Assembly (NCBI GenBank): GCA_015490475.1
Contig: WFXT01000106.1
Location: forward strand, 1 to 12,089
Source: Bacteroidota bacterium
GTDB taxonomy: Bacteria > Bacteroidota > Bacteroidia > JAADEI01
Length of the DNA: 12,089 nt
Reading direction: 5' to 3'
Positions 1-6,904 of this stretch are shown in pieces. Within the stretch, counting starts at the first letter, position 1. Each line of letters begins with the position of its first letter. Under the pieces are notes generated by a model. That model saw nothing but the letters and a program-made list of their open reading frames with translations, was not told the DNA's origin and made no database searches. Position numbers and translations under genes: made by a program.

Positions 1-1260
1 ATGTTGTTCGGCTTCCTGCCATTGCTTATAATATGTTTTCCCAACATTCAAAACTTCATTGATTCTCTTTATTGCCGATATTAATTCATTCAGGTTGTTA
101 TACAAGTCGTGTTCATATTGTGTCAGAACCTGTTGTAGGTTTCGTAAAGATTGTTCTGAAATGGTGAGTTGTCTGATTACTTTATTAATTTTGCTAATGT
201 CTTGTTTCAGGTTCTTGATTTCCGTAGTTGTTTTATCCAGTTTCAGCAAGGGTTCTTTAAAAAGTTGCTCTAACAGACGCAGTTCAGCAAGTTGTTTTTC
301 CAGTTTAATAATAATTTCCCTGTTGGCTTCCAGTGTTTTCAGGTTATTGAGTATCTGTTGTGTCTCTTGAAGAGGGGATAATAATGCTTCCAGTTTGGTT
401 AACTGTTTTTCCAGTTGACTTTTGGCACTCTGTCTATGTTTGACAAGTTCTTTTATTTTCTGTCGTGTTTGGGCAAGTGAGTCAATAAGTTGCTTTAGGG
501 TTTCAAAGACTTTTTCTCGTTGTATAAATTCAATCAGGGCATCTATTTGTTGTTCTGCATCTATTTGTTGTAGTTGTTCTGACCATTGTGTAGTTTTTGA
601 TACTATGGATTCAAAATGGGTTGATATTTCTACTTCCGTAATTTCTGGAAGTTTTATACTACTAATTAATTCCAGCGTCTGAATCAAGTGATTCTTTAAT
701 GCTATTGCATCCTGTTTAACCATTTCGTTGAGCAAGTTTCGGCGTTCCTTCATTAATTTAATGAATCTGTCAAGCCAGTCCACATTAATGAGTTGAAGTA
801 ATAATTTTTGTCGCTCATTTTTAGTGGCAGTCAGGATTTTTAAGTAATCGCCCTGTGGGATGACCATTACCTTGCGTGCTAACTTGCCGTCTTTGATGGG
901 CAAGGGGGCAGGTTCATTTGTCCTTACCATTTTTCCATTCTGTTCTTGAAACCACGTTGCCGTTGAACCTTTGCGAAGCACTTTATATCGCCTGTCGCCA
1001 ATTGAAAATTCCACTTCAACCTGCCAATGTTTATCGGATGCATAGGACGAAAGCGGTTCCCTGCCACCTATAAAGGATTTCTGCCCGCCAATGCCATATA
1101 GTCCAGCAATCAAACCATCCAGAATTGAAGACTTGCCACTTCCCGTATCGCCACTAATCAGAATAAAATTGGTTCCATACTGATTTGTTATTCTTTCAAA
1201 ATCTATCTCTGTGTTGACGTGGGATATGAAGTTCTTGAGTTTGATTTTATGCAGTCTCAT
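1..1260 (-). CDS. sbcC: SbcC/Rad50-type exonuclease ATPase subunit, N-terminal 420 residues (runs off left edge)
   Basis: This is the ATPase subunit of the SbcCD (Mre11-Rad50) nuclease, which processes DNA ends and hairpins. The frame is open from the ATG at 1260-1258 to base 1, giving 420 residues with no stop, so the 3' part lies outside the window. The N-terminus has the Rad50/SbcC layout: KIKLKNF near residue 5, then a Walker A loop GDTGSGKSS at 37-45. A Q-loop region IPQGDYLKIL lies at about 134-143, where the family has PQGEF-like motifs. From about residue 160 onward the protein becomes rich in Q, E, K and L with heptad-like spacing (for example SQLEKQLTKLEALL), as expected for the ascending arm of the coiled coil. 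No CxxC zinc hook is visible yet, and Walker B and the signature motif must lie further downstream. The start overlaps the end of sbcD by 14 bases, which suggests translational coupling. The family assignment is firm; the choice between the names SbcC and Rad50 is only convention. Confidence 0.93.
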   Translation of the reverse strand, partial: MRLHKIKLKNFISHVNTEIDFERITNQYGTNFILISGDTGSGKSSILDGLIAGLYGIGGQKSFIGGREPLSSYASDKHWQVEVEFSIGDRRYKVLRKGSTATWFQEQNGKMVRTNEPAPLPIKDGKLARKVMVIPQGDYLKILTATKNERQKLLLQLINVDWLDRFIKLMKERRNLLNEMVKQDAIALKNHLIQTLELISSIKLPEITEVEISTHFESIVSKTTQWSEQLQQIDAEQQIDALIEFIQREKVFETLKQLIDSLAQTRQKIKELVKHRQSAKSQLEKQLTKLEALLSPLQETQQILNNLKTLEANREIIIKLEKQLAELRLLEQLFKEPLLKLDKTTTEIKNLKQDISKINKVIRQLTISEQSLRNLQQVLTQYEHDLYNNLNELISAIKRINEVLNVGKTYYKQWQEAEQH

Positions 1261-2413
1261 CGTTGATGGATTTTTCAAGGATTTCACTTATGATTTGCAG
1301 GTCTTCATCGGAAAGTTCAGTGTTGTGTATTTCATTAACATAAGTCAAGATGAGAGACAATGGCGAGTATTGATGCAGATTTCGGGTTGTTTCCAGTTCT
1401 GAAAAACTTGTAACAGGTATTGTTCCAGCGTCAAACTCAATGCTTACTGTTATTGATTCTGGAAGCGTTTCAACAACAGCCTTGTGAATTTCTTCTGCCT
1501 CATTGCCCGAAATTTTAATTATCACAAAGTGCTCATTTGTTAAGTCTGAGATAGCCTCAACGTCTTCACGAGCCGAAATGTGAATAGTTTTGAATAGCGA
1601 AGGCATTTTTTCAATACGTTCAATGTGCAGGTCACCATTCACTTCCACAATTAGAGCAGATGGGTCATATTTATCCATTGGGCTCAAATGATATGGGGCA
1701 CCAGCAAAGGTTATATTAGGCTCAATTCTCATAGGGCGATGGATGTGACCAGCGAAAACATGTTTAAGGGGTTGTAGGATATCTGGTTCAACAGGTAGCA
1801 TCTGTCCCACTATCTCATCGGCACCTGATTCATTTGATGTTAAGGATGCAGGCAGGATGTGAGTGATTAATATGGCATTTTCAGGTTTTTCTATGGTATC
1901 TATCCAGTGCCTGAGATAAAGATTTAATAGGCTTTCCTGCAGAGTGTCATCCACTGTAATACCATTTTCTTGAAGTAGTTGCATGCAAGTGAGTCTATCC
2001 ATATAGGGCAGGGCAAAAAAGGAAAAGCCGTTTATTTCAAACACTTTTCGGGGAAATGGGTTCTGTGAAGTGTCGGCACGAAGCAAATGAACCTGTCCAC
2101 CACTGTGCCTGTCCAACAATGAACTATACAGTGTGAGCACTTCACCGTCGTGATTTCCCGCTATTATAATAATGTTGACACCACTCTCATTAAGTCTGTG
2201 TAATAAAGTTTCAAGTACATGCATCTCTTCTCTGTTGGGACGCCGTTTGTCATAAACGTCTCCTGCAATAACAAACCATTCCACCTGCCTTTTGATTGCT
2301 TCTTCCACAAGCCAATTGAGAATTTTGCTCTGAAAGGGAAGCAGGCTTTTACTATTATAAGTCTTGCCAAGATGCCAATCCGCCGTTATCATTATTCTGC
2401 TCATTGCTCTCAT
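1247..2413 (-). CDS. sbcD: SbcD/Mre11-type DNA repair exonuclease
   Basis: This is the nuclease subunit of SbcCD, a Mn-dependent metallophosphoesterase acting on double-strand ends and hairpins in the cytoplasm. All the calcineurin-like motifs are visible in its 388 residues: DWH at 12-14, GDVYD at 51-55, GNHD at 86-89, THILP at 184-188 and AGHIH at 221-225. FAGAPYHLSPMD follows, matching the family's G-S/A-P-x-x-L-S capping segment. The C-terminal third (about 270-388) is less conserved and would hold the SbcC-binding region. The start at 2413 is favoured because AGGT (minus strand, 2425-2422) sits 8 bases upstream; an alternative ATG at 2404 would remove only three residues. The gene reads into sbcC with a 14-base overlap, so the two are probably translated as a unit. 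No TAnnTTTG-type promoter was found on the minus strand in the upstream gap. Confidence 0.95.
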   Translation of the reverse strand: MRAMSRIMITADWHLGKTYNSKSLLPFQSKILNWLVEEAIKRQVEWFVIAGDVYDKRRPNREEMHVLETLLHRLNESGVNIIIIAGNHDGEVLTLYSSLLDRHSGGQVHLLRADTSQNPFPRKVFEINGFSFFALPYMDRLTCMQLLQENGITVDDTLQESLLNLYLRHWIDTIEKPENAILITHILPASLTSNESGADEIVGQMLPVEPDILQPLKHVFAGHIHRPMRIEPNITFAGAPYHLSPMDKYDPSALIVEVNGDLHIERIEKMPSLFKTIHISAREDVEAISDLTNEHFVIIKISGNEAEEIHKAVVETLPESITVSIEFDAGTIPVTSFSELETTRNLHQYSPLSLILTYVNEIHNTELSDEDLQIISEILEKSINDETA

Positions 2414-2421
2414 TGTTTTTT

Positions 2422-2425
2422 ACCT
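2422..2425 (-). promoter_or_regulatory. Candidate Shine-Dalgarno AGGT of sbcD
   Basis: AGGT on the minus strand lies 8 bases upstream of the ATG at 2413 and 17 bases upstream of the alternative ATG at 2404, so it favours the longer start. Many Bacteroidota genes lack a recognisable Shine-Dalgarno sequence, so the call is modest. Confidence 0.35.
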
Positions 2426-2495
2426 AAAAAAATTAAATTTCGTAAGAAAAAACACAAACTTTCAAGCAAACTGTCCAAAACATGCTGTGTGCCAG

Positions 2496-2512
2496 TAAAA
2501 TCATTGATTTTA
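2496..2512. repeat. 17-base palindrome, 8-base arms around a single T
   Basis: TAAAATCA-T-TGATTTTA has two perfectly complementary 8-base arms with a one-base centre. A one-base centre is too tight for a good RNA hairpin loop but suits a dimeric repressor operator. It lies 83 bases upstream of the sbcD start and 176 bases upstream of the rightward gene. The octamer TAAAATCA recurs singly at 10702-10709 just ahead of another secreted-protein gene, but in sequence this AT-rich that may be chance. Function is unknown. Confidence 0.3.
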
Positions 2513-2665
2513 TCCCTAATTTGTTATAAGTGGTATATGAAATTATGCATTGTCGGGTTGGAATTATATGATGTGTTACCGATGAGATTTATCTCTTGCA
2601 TTGAATAAAAAAAGAATGTGGATTGTGAGTTGACATTGTCCAGAGAAAATGTTACCCCATCATAT

Positions 2666-2673
2666 TATTTTTG
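2666..2673 (+). promoter_or_regulatory. Candidate Bacteroidota -7 box TATTTTTG
   Basis: The octamer fits the Bacteroidota -7 consensus TAnnTTTG and ends 14 bases before the ATG at 2688, which would give a very short leader. A TTG at the usual 19-21-base spacing is absent; the nearest (2636-2638) is 27 bases away. The call therefore rests on the -7 element and on its resemblance in position to the stronger promoters ahead of the other two secreted-protein genes in the window. Confidence 0.4.
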
Positions 2674-2687
2674 TCAAAAAATAATTG

Positions 2688-4019
2688 ATGATGAGAAGAG
2701 TGGCTTTAGGAATTCTGGCAGGTTTAACAATGACTGCATTGGCTGGCGAAAAATATCTGAAACGCATCTACGTGCTCAATGAAGGATATCACAATTATTG
2801 GACAGGGCAGACGGAAGTTCCTGTTACAGTTGGATACATAGACATGGACACCAGACAATATGTTGTTTTTGACACCATTTGGGGAGCCCGATTTGGTGTT
2901 GACATGGTTCTTGAGGATTCTTTCCTTTATGTTACCGCTGACTCTTTCATAATAAAATATAATGTAAACACCCTTGAGCGTGTCGCTGAAGCGGTATCCA
3001 TAGGTGTTCGTGGAATAGGCATAAGTGGACAAAGATTGTTTGTTGCACGTGGTGAATTGCCTTCCTTAGGTTGTTGTAATTCCTACCTGCAGGTTTATGA
3101 TAAGAACACATTACAATTAATAGAAGAGGCAGATACGACAACATCGCCACTCAAATGGCATAGTGATGATGTGCTTATCCTCGGCGATTCAGTGTATGTG
3201 GCAGTTAATAATGGATTTGTGTGGGGTCAATACGTGGGCTATATTGCCGTATTTCCGGTTTCAGACATTAATAACATGCGACTTGTTGACCTTGGTCCAG
3301 ATGGTATAAATCCTGAAAACTTAATGACTGATGGACAAAACGTTTATGCTTTCAATAATACCGACTTTACGACGAGCAGTGTTTCCACGTATGCACGAGT
3401 TGCTGGAACAGTAACCACTGTTGACCTTGGGCTTCCTTCTGGATGCACAGGTTCTGCTTTAGTGGACCAAAGAATCTACTTCCAACCATATTTTGCGGAC
3501 ACTTCTTGGACCACAAGAGCAACTTATATGCTAAGGACACCTATTTCAAACATAGGGGTTTTGGATACCTTGCCATTGGGCAAAACATTTTATCAAATCT
3601 TTCATGATACCCTTAATGGGTATATATGGATAACAGAGACAGATTTTCAGAACTGGGGATTGGTGATTGCCTACAGGGTTTCTGATAATTCTTTTGTTGA
3701 TGCTTTTGCTGTTGGTGTTACGCCCGGTGCCCTCGCTTTTGAATACGGAGAGAGAGTCACTGTGGGGGTGGAGCAGGCAGATGCTGAGAAGTTGGTTGAT
3801 GTTATAAGCCTTAAGGATAGGTCCGTAGTTATAATCAACAGGTCTGAAAGTAATATTGAGCGAATTGTGGTTACGGATGCAGTTGGCAGGACAATATATC
3901 AAGAGAAAGCCGGGGGACAAAAGGTTATGGTAAGAAGACTGCCTGTTGCAGGAGTGTATGTGTTCAGTATATACCTTTCAGATGGAACTAAACTTACGAA
4001 ACAAATATTAATACAGTAA
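2688..4019 (+). CDS. Secreted beta-propeller-like protein with T9SS C-terminal sorting domain
   Basis: This 443-residue protein is predicted to be exported. It has an N-terminal signal peptide (MMRRVALGILAGL, likely cleaved after ALA at about residue 19). Its long middle region is built from short recurring beta motifs such as RIYVLNEG, FLYVTADSFIIKYNV, DSVYVAVNN, QNVYAFNN and RIYFQPYF. This is the pattern of YncE / YVTN-like beta-propellers that bind or scaffold at the cell surface; the exact fold is inferred. The last 80 or so residues look like a type A T9SS sorting domain: IERIVVTDAVGRTIYQ, then LPVAGVYVFSIYLSDG and a terminal KLTKQILIQ strand. The protein should therefore cross the outer membrane through T9SS and be released or anchored. 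The reading frame could also begin at TTG 2685 or ATG 2691; 2688 is the first ATG. Its stop lies 18 bases before infC, so the two may share a transcript. Substrate or partner is unknown. Confidence 0.85.
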   Translation: MMRRVALGILAGLTMTALAGEKYLKRIYVLNEGYHNYWTGQTEVPVTVGYIDMDTRQYVVFDTIWGARFGVDMVLEDSFLYVTADSFIIKYNVNTLERVAEAVSIGVRGIGISGQRLFVARGELPSLGCCNSYLQVYDKNTLQLIEEADTTTSPLKWHSDDVLILGDSVYVAVNNGFVWGQYVGYIAVFPVSDINNMRLVDLGPDGINPENLMTDGQNVYAFNNTDFTTSSVSTYARVAGTVTTVDLGLPSGCTGSALVDQRIYFQPYFADTSWTTRATYMLRTPISNIGVLDTLPLGKTFYQIFHDTLNGYIWITETDFQNWGLVIAYRVSDNSFVDAFAVGVTPGALAFEYGERVTVGVEQADAEKLVDVISLKDRSVVIINRSESNIERIVVTDAVGRTIYQEKAGGQKVMVRRLPVAGVYVFSIYLSDGTKLTKQILIQ

Positions 4020-4030
4020 GCAGAAAAATC

Positions 4031-4034
4031 AGGA
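4031..4034 (+). promoter_or_regulatory. Candidate Shine-Dalgarno AGGA of infC
   Basis: AGGA lies 3 bases before the UUG at 4038. The spacing is short, but this is the only purine-rich match near the only plausible start, and it supports initiation there. It may also contribute to IF3 autoregulation. Confidence 0.35.
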
Positions 4035-4037
4035 AGT

Positions 4038-4685
4038 TTGGGAAAAAGGAGAAGGAAGGCAAGACCCAACTATAAGGATGATATAAAGTTTAAGTATCGC
4101 ATTAACGAAGAGATAGACGCTACGCAGGTCCGCCTTGTGGGTGATAATGTACCTCAACAAGGGATTTATCCTATTGAAGAGGCTCTTAGGTTGGCAAGGC
4201 AAATGGAGTTGGACCTGGTGGAAGTGGCTCCTAATGCAGACCCTCCGGTATGCAGGATTATGGACTTTAACAAATTCATATTTGAGAAGAAGAAGAAGGA
4301 AAAAGAGCAGAAGAAGAAAACTCAGCAAACCGAGGTTAAGGAGATTCGTTTTACGCCGATGACGGATGACCATGATTTTGAATTTAAGTTGCGTTATGCT
4401 CGGTCATTCCTTGAAAATGGTGATAAGGTAAAAGCGTATGTCTTTTTTAAAGGAAGGCAAATTGTCTTCCAGGACCGTGGCGAGCAGGTCCTTCAGCGCA
4501 TGATAGAAGAATTGAAAGACATAGCCACTGTTGAATCGCCACCCAAGATGGAAGGGCGACGCATGATAATGATTTTAGCACCCTTGAAAACTAAAAAAGG
4601 CAAAGTAAAACAAGCACAGACTGAAAGTAAGGAGGAAGCGGAGCCCAAGCAGAATGGTGGAGAGCAACAATCAGATAATAACTAA
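4038..4685 (+). CDS. infC: Translation initiation factor IF-3, UUG start
   Basis: IF3 binds the 30S subunit, prevents premature 50S joining and enforces start-codon choice. The 215-residue product has the classic layout: a basic leader (GKRRRKARPNYK), an N-domain beginning at YRINEEI (20-26) and containing LDLVEVAPNADPPVCRIMD, and a lysine-rich linker (EKKKKEKEQKKK). The C-domain runs from VKEIRF (residue 100) through DDHDFEFKL, KVKAYVFFKGRQIVF and MEGRRMIMILAP. A polar, glutamine- and glutamate-rich tail of about 35 residues follows. The codons between the in-frame stop at 4017 and this start are GCA GAA AAA TCA GGA AGT, so no ATG, GTG or ATT is available and TTG 4038 is the only near-canonical start. 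A non-AUG infC start is a known basis of IF3 autoregulation in other bacteria (AUU in E. coli). The usual partners rpmI and rplT do not follow; trxA starts 23 bases downstream. Confidence 0.95.
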   Translation: MGKRRRKARPNYKDDIKFKYRINEEIDATQVRLVGDNVPQQGIYPIEEALRLARQMELDLVEVAPNADPPVCRIMDFNKFIFEKKKKEKEQKKKTQQTEVKEIRFTPMTDDHDFEFKLRYARSFLENGDKVKAYVFFKGRQIVFQDRGEQVLQRMIEELKDIATVESPPKMEGRRMIMILAPLKTKKGKVKQAQTESKEEAEPKQNGGEQQSDNN

Positions 4686-4708
4686 AAACATTTAAAATAA
4701 AAACTGAT

Positions 4709-5041
4709 ATGGGCATGGCAAAGGAAATTACGGACGCAAACTTTGAACAAGAAATACTTAATTCAGGAAAGCCTGCAATGATTGATTTCTGGGCTGTGTG
4801 GTGTGGTCCTTGCAGAATGATTGAGCCAATAATTGAGGAACTGGCTGAGAAATACAAGGATAAGGCAGTAATCGGAAAAATGAATGTTGATGAAAACTAC
4901 AATGTCCCTGTCCAATATGGTATCAGGGCAATTCCCACTATATTGTTCTTTAAAGATGGCGAGGTTGTCGATAGAGTAGTGGGGGTTGTTCCCGCTGCCG
5001 TACTTGAAGAAAAACTTAAGAAACTGATAGGCGAAAATTAA
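4709..5041 (+). CDS. trxA: Thioredoxin
   Basis: This is a cytoplasmic thiol-disulfide oxidoreductase that reduces protein disulfides using electrons from thioredoxin reductase. The 110 residues cover a single thioredoxin fold with the active site WCGPC at 31-35 and the cis-proline in RAIPT (P76). It also has the buried aspartate of IDFWA (D26) and the typical LFFKDGEVVDRVVG strand pair. There is no signal peptide or membrane segment, so it is a housekeeping-type rather than an exported thioredoxin. The start at 4709 is the first ATG; the ATG at 4715 (MAKEITDANF) would align better with common family N-termini and is equally plausible. No Shine-Dalgarno sequence is evident for either. The stop codon TAA shares its last base with the ATG of the following DUF58 gene, which indicates coupled translation. 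Confidence 0.96.
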   Translation: MGMAKEITDANFEQEILNSGKPAMIDFWAVWCGPCRMIEPIIEELAEKYKDKAVIGKMNVDENYNVPVQYGIRAIPTILFFKDGEVVDRVVGVVPAAVLEEKLKKLIGEN

Positions 5042-5973
5042 TGGCTTTACTTACCTTAGAGGATATTAGCCAGATTAAGAATGTTCAGGTAGTAGCGAGA
5101 ACTATTGTTGCTGGATTTATTACCGGCTTACATAGGAGTCCCTATCACGGATTTTCTATAACATTTGCTGATCATAGGCCCTATGAGCCTGGGGACGACT
5201 TAAGGCATCTGGATTGGAAGTTGCTGGCACGACTTAAAAAGAAATATACCAGGCGGTTTGAGGAAGAAACTAATATGAGAGTGTTGATTATTCTTGATAC
5301 CAGTCCTTCAATGTTGTACCCCCCTGGAGAAAATTTGAAGTTTAAATTCTCGCTTTTTGGGACAGCAGCCCTTTTATACTTATTGAAACTTCAACGAGAT
5401 GCCTTTTCCATCCACGTCGTTGGACATAGTATTATGGACAAACCTTCTATTAAGCCTCTTCATTATCGTAGAAGCATAGGGCTTCTTGAGAAATATCTTG
5501 AAAATCCGCCGCAATCAGAAAGCAACCTATTAAACGCTTTAGAACGTTCTGCATATGCAATGCCCAAACGTTCCCTTATTGTTCTCTTCTCAGACATGCT
5601 TGACAATGCACTGTATGGTGAGAGTGGAGAAGAGGAATTTATGGAAAAATTGCTATCTATATTGCGCTTTCATAGGAGTAGGCTAAATGATGTGTTAATA
5701 TTTCATGTGTTTGATTCTCAAACAGAAAAGGATTTGCGAGTTAGTAATGTTAGCTGGGTGAAGTTTAAAGATATTGAGCAATCGCATATACAGGAAGAGG
5801 TATCAATAAAAGAGATAGCAGAGGAATATAAGGAAGTATTTTCTCAGTGGCAGAAATCTGTTGAAGAATTGTGCTTGCGAGGCGGTGCTGACTATGCTTT
5901 AATAGACATTCGTGAGCCTTTCGCACCAATACTACTTAAATTTCTTGCCAGAAGAGCTAAAATGGTATCATGA
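5041..5973 (+). CDS. DUF58 / von Willebrand A-like domain protein
   Basis: The 310-residue product belongs to the DUF58 family, usually found beside MoxR-type AAA+ ATPases and Bat proteins. The family signature is clear: an N-terminal segment up to HRSPYHGFSITFADHRPYEPGDDLRHLDWKLLARLKKKY shortened here to its key part, YEPGDDLRHLDWK at 48-60. After it comes a vWA-like strand and MIDAS-type motif LDTSPSM at 85-91 (D-x-S-x-S). A later strand IVLFSDMLDN corresponds to the second half of the vWA-like fold. No transmembrane segment or signal peptide is visible, so it appears cytoplasmic. It starts on the last base of the trxA stop and overlaps ispE by 4 bases. No MoxR, BatA or BatB gene is in the window, so its ATPase partner, if any, is elsewhere. 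The biochemical function of the family is poorly defined, and I infer none here beyond metal-dependent protein binding. Confidence 0.9.
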   Translation: MALLTLEDISQIKNVQVVARTIVAGFITGLHRSPYHGFSITFADHRPYEPGDDLRHLDWKLLARLKKKYTRRFEEETNMRVLIILDTSPSMLYPPGENLKFKFSLFGTAALLYLLKLQRDAFSIHVVGHSIMDKPSIKPLHYRRSIGLLEKYLENPPQSESNLLNALERSAYAMPKRSLIVLFSDMLDNALYGESGEEEFMEKLLSILRFHRSRLNDVLIFHVFDSQTEKDLRVSNVSWVKFKDIEQSHIQEEVSIKEIAEEYKEVFSQWQKSVEELCLRGGADYALIDIREPFAPILLKFLARRAKMVS

Positions 5974-6836
5974 TTGATTTTGCACCTGCCAAAATAAATA
6001 TTGGACTATATATCACAGGTAAACGCCCCGATGGATATCATGATATAGTAACCTGTATGGTTCCCATTGCCTGGTTTGACGTGATTGAGATAGTTAATAA
6101 AAGCCAGGGCTCAACAAAGATGTGTGTTTATGGTGATTTCAAAGAGGATGTGCCATCGCAGGATAATACAGTTTTGAAGGCGTTGCGAATTCTTAAACAT
6201 AAATATGGGCTCAAATTGAGTGATGTCGAAATTCACTTATTAAAGCAAATTCCTGCTGGCACTGGATTGGGCAGTGCTTCTTCTGATGCTGCAACTGTGA
6301 TAAATGCAATTGATGTAATGTTTGATTTGAATATGTCAGAAGCTAAAAAAGTGGAAGTTGCTAAGCAAATTGGTGCTGACGTCCCTTTTTTTATATACAA
6401 AAAGCCTGCAATAGCAACGGGAAAGGGTGAAAAGCTTGAACTTATTAACTTGCCATGGCTTGGTAACTACTTTGTTATTATTGTTGTGCCAGAAAAGAGA
6501 CTGAGCACTTCTGAAATGTATAGTAGGATTAAACAATTTGTAAACCCGCCTGCAAATTTTAAAGAACTAATAAGGCTTGGTCCCGATTCATGGAATGATA
6601 GTAATATGATGAATCAATTTCAACCGATAGCGGAGGCTCTATTTCCTTACTTTAAAAGCATCAAAGAAATGCTGACTAATATGGGTGCTGAATATGTTTC
6701 CCTAACGGGGTCCGGCAGTGCTTATTATGGTTTGTTTGATAAGACACTACAGAAGCAATATAATGAAATTTTAACCGAAATCAGGAAAGCGCTTAATGTG
6801 GGGGCTGTTAAAGCAGCAGCCTTCATCATGGTTTAA
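5970..6836 (+). CDS. ispE: 4-diphosphocytidyl-2-C-methyl-D-erythritol kinase
   Basis: IspE phosphorylates CDP-methylerythritol with ATP in the MEP pathway, leading to IPP and DMAPP for quinones, undecaprenyl phosphate and carotenoids. It is a cytoplasmic GHMP-family kinase. The 288 residues carry the expected motifs: an N-terminal AKINIGLYITGKRPDGYH (7-24), the ATP-binding GHMP loop PAGTGLGSASSDAA (95-108), the catalytic aspartate in GADVPFF (D138) and the third motif LTGSGSAYYGLF (from 245). The length is typical for the family. The ATG lies inside the stop of the DUF58 gene (ATGA-type overlap of 4 bases), so the start is well fixed and translation is probably coupled. The presence of ispE shows that the organism uses the MEP rather than the mevalonate route. 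Confidence 0.95.
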   Translation: MIDFAPAKINIGLYITGKRPDGYHDIVTCMVPIAWFDVIEIVNKSQGSTKMCVYGDFKEDVPSQDNTVLKALRILKHKYGLKLSDVEIHLLKQIPAGTGLGSASSDAATVINAIDVMFDLNMSEAKKVEVAKQIGADVPFFIYKKPAIATGKGEKLELINLPWLGNYFVIIVVPEKRLSTSEMYSRIKQFVNPPANFKELIRLGPDSWNDSNMMNQFQPIAEALFPYFKSIKEMLTNMGAEYVSLTGSGSAYYGLFDKTLQKQYNEILTEIRKALNVGAVKAAAFIMV

Positions 6837-6854
6837 CTTTTAAAGTCAAAAGTT
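6835..6854 (+). terminator. Weak AT-rich hairpin at the ispE stop
   Basis: AACTTTT (6835-6841) and AAAAGTT (6848-6854) are perfect 7-base arms around a 6-base loop, beginning inside the ispE stop codon. The stem is almost all A-T and no long T tract follows, so termination would be weak at best. The right arm also runs into the TTG of the downstream promoter. Confidence 0.2.
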
Positions 6855-6884
6855 GTTTACAAAACGAAAAATGCCTTAACTTTG
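6853..6884 (+). promoter_or_regulatory. Bacteroidota-type promoter TTG-N21-TAACTTTG
   Basis: A -33 TTG (6853-6855) and a -7 TAACTTTG (6877-6884, matching TAnnTTTG) are separated by 21 bases, close to the spacing known for Bacteroides-type primary sigma factors. The -7 box ends 20 bases before the ATG at 6905, so the 5' leader would be only about 15 bases. It should drive the large surface-protein gene independently of the ispE operon. Confidence 0.65.
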
Positions 6885-6904
6885 CATAAAAACAAGAAGT
6901 GGTG

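Larger units (their letters stand above)
2414..2684. other. Divergent intergenic region, 271 bases
   Basis: This AT-rich stretch separates the leftward sbcDC pair from the rightward secreted-protein gene. I see no convincing small gene and no tRNA-like cloverleaf. It holds a 17-base palindrome (2496-2512) and a candidate -7 box close to the rightward gene. A short inverted repeat GAGAT-TT-ATCTC at 2584-2595 is too small to interpret. Promoters in both directions are expected here, but only the rightward one has a sequence match. Confidence 0.5.

Noticed and set aside
59..682. Open plus-strand frames opposite sbcC (59-370 and 422-682)
   Set aside because: They are antisense to a clear SbcC coiled coil, are low-complexity (C, S, L-rich) and have no recognisable domain.
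2584..2595. Inverted repeat GAGAT-TT-ATCTC
   Set aside because: The stem is 5 bases with a 2-base loop, no T tract follows, and it is easily expected by chance.
3973..3980. TACCTTTC as a -7 box for infC
   Set aside because: The last base departs from TAnnTTTG, and the nearest TTG (3946-3948) is 24 bases away; too weak to list as a promoter.
4135..4362. Alternative plus-strand frame within infC
   Set aside because: It is a shifted shadow of the lysine/arginine-rich IF3 linker with no family resemblance.
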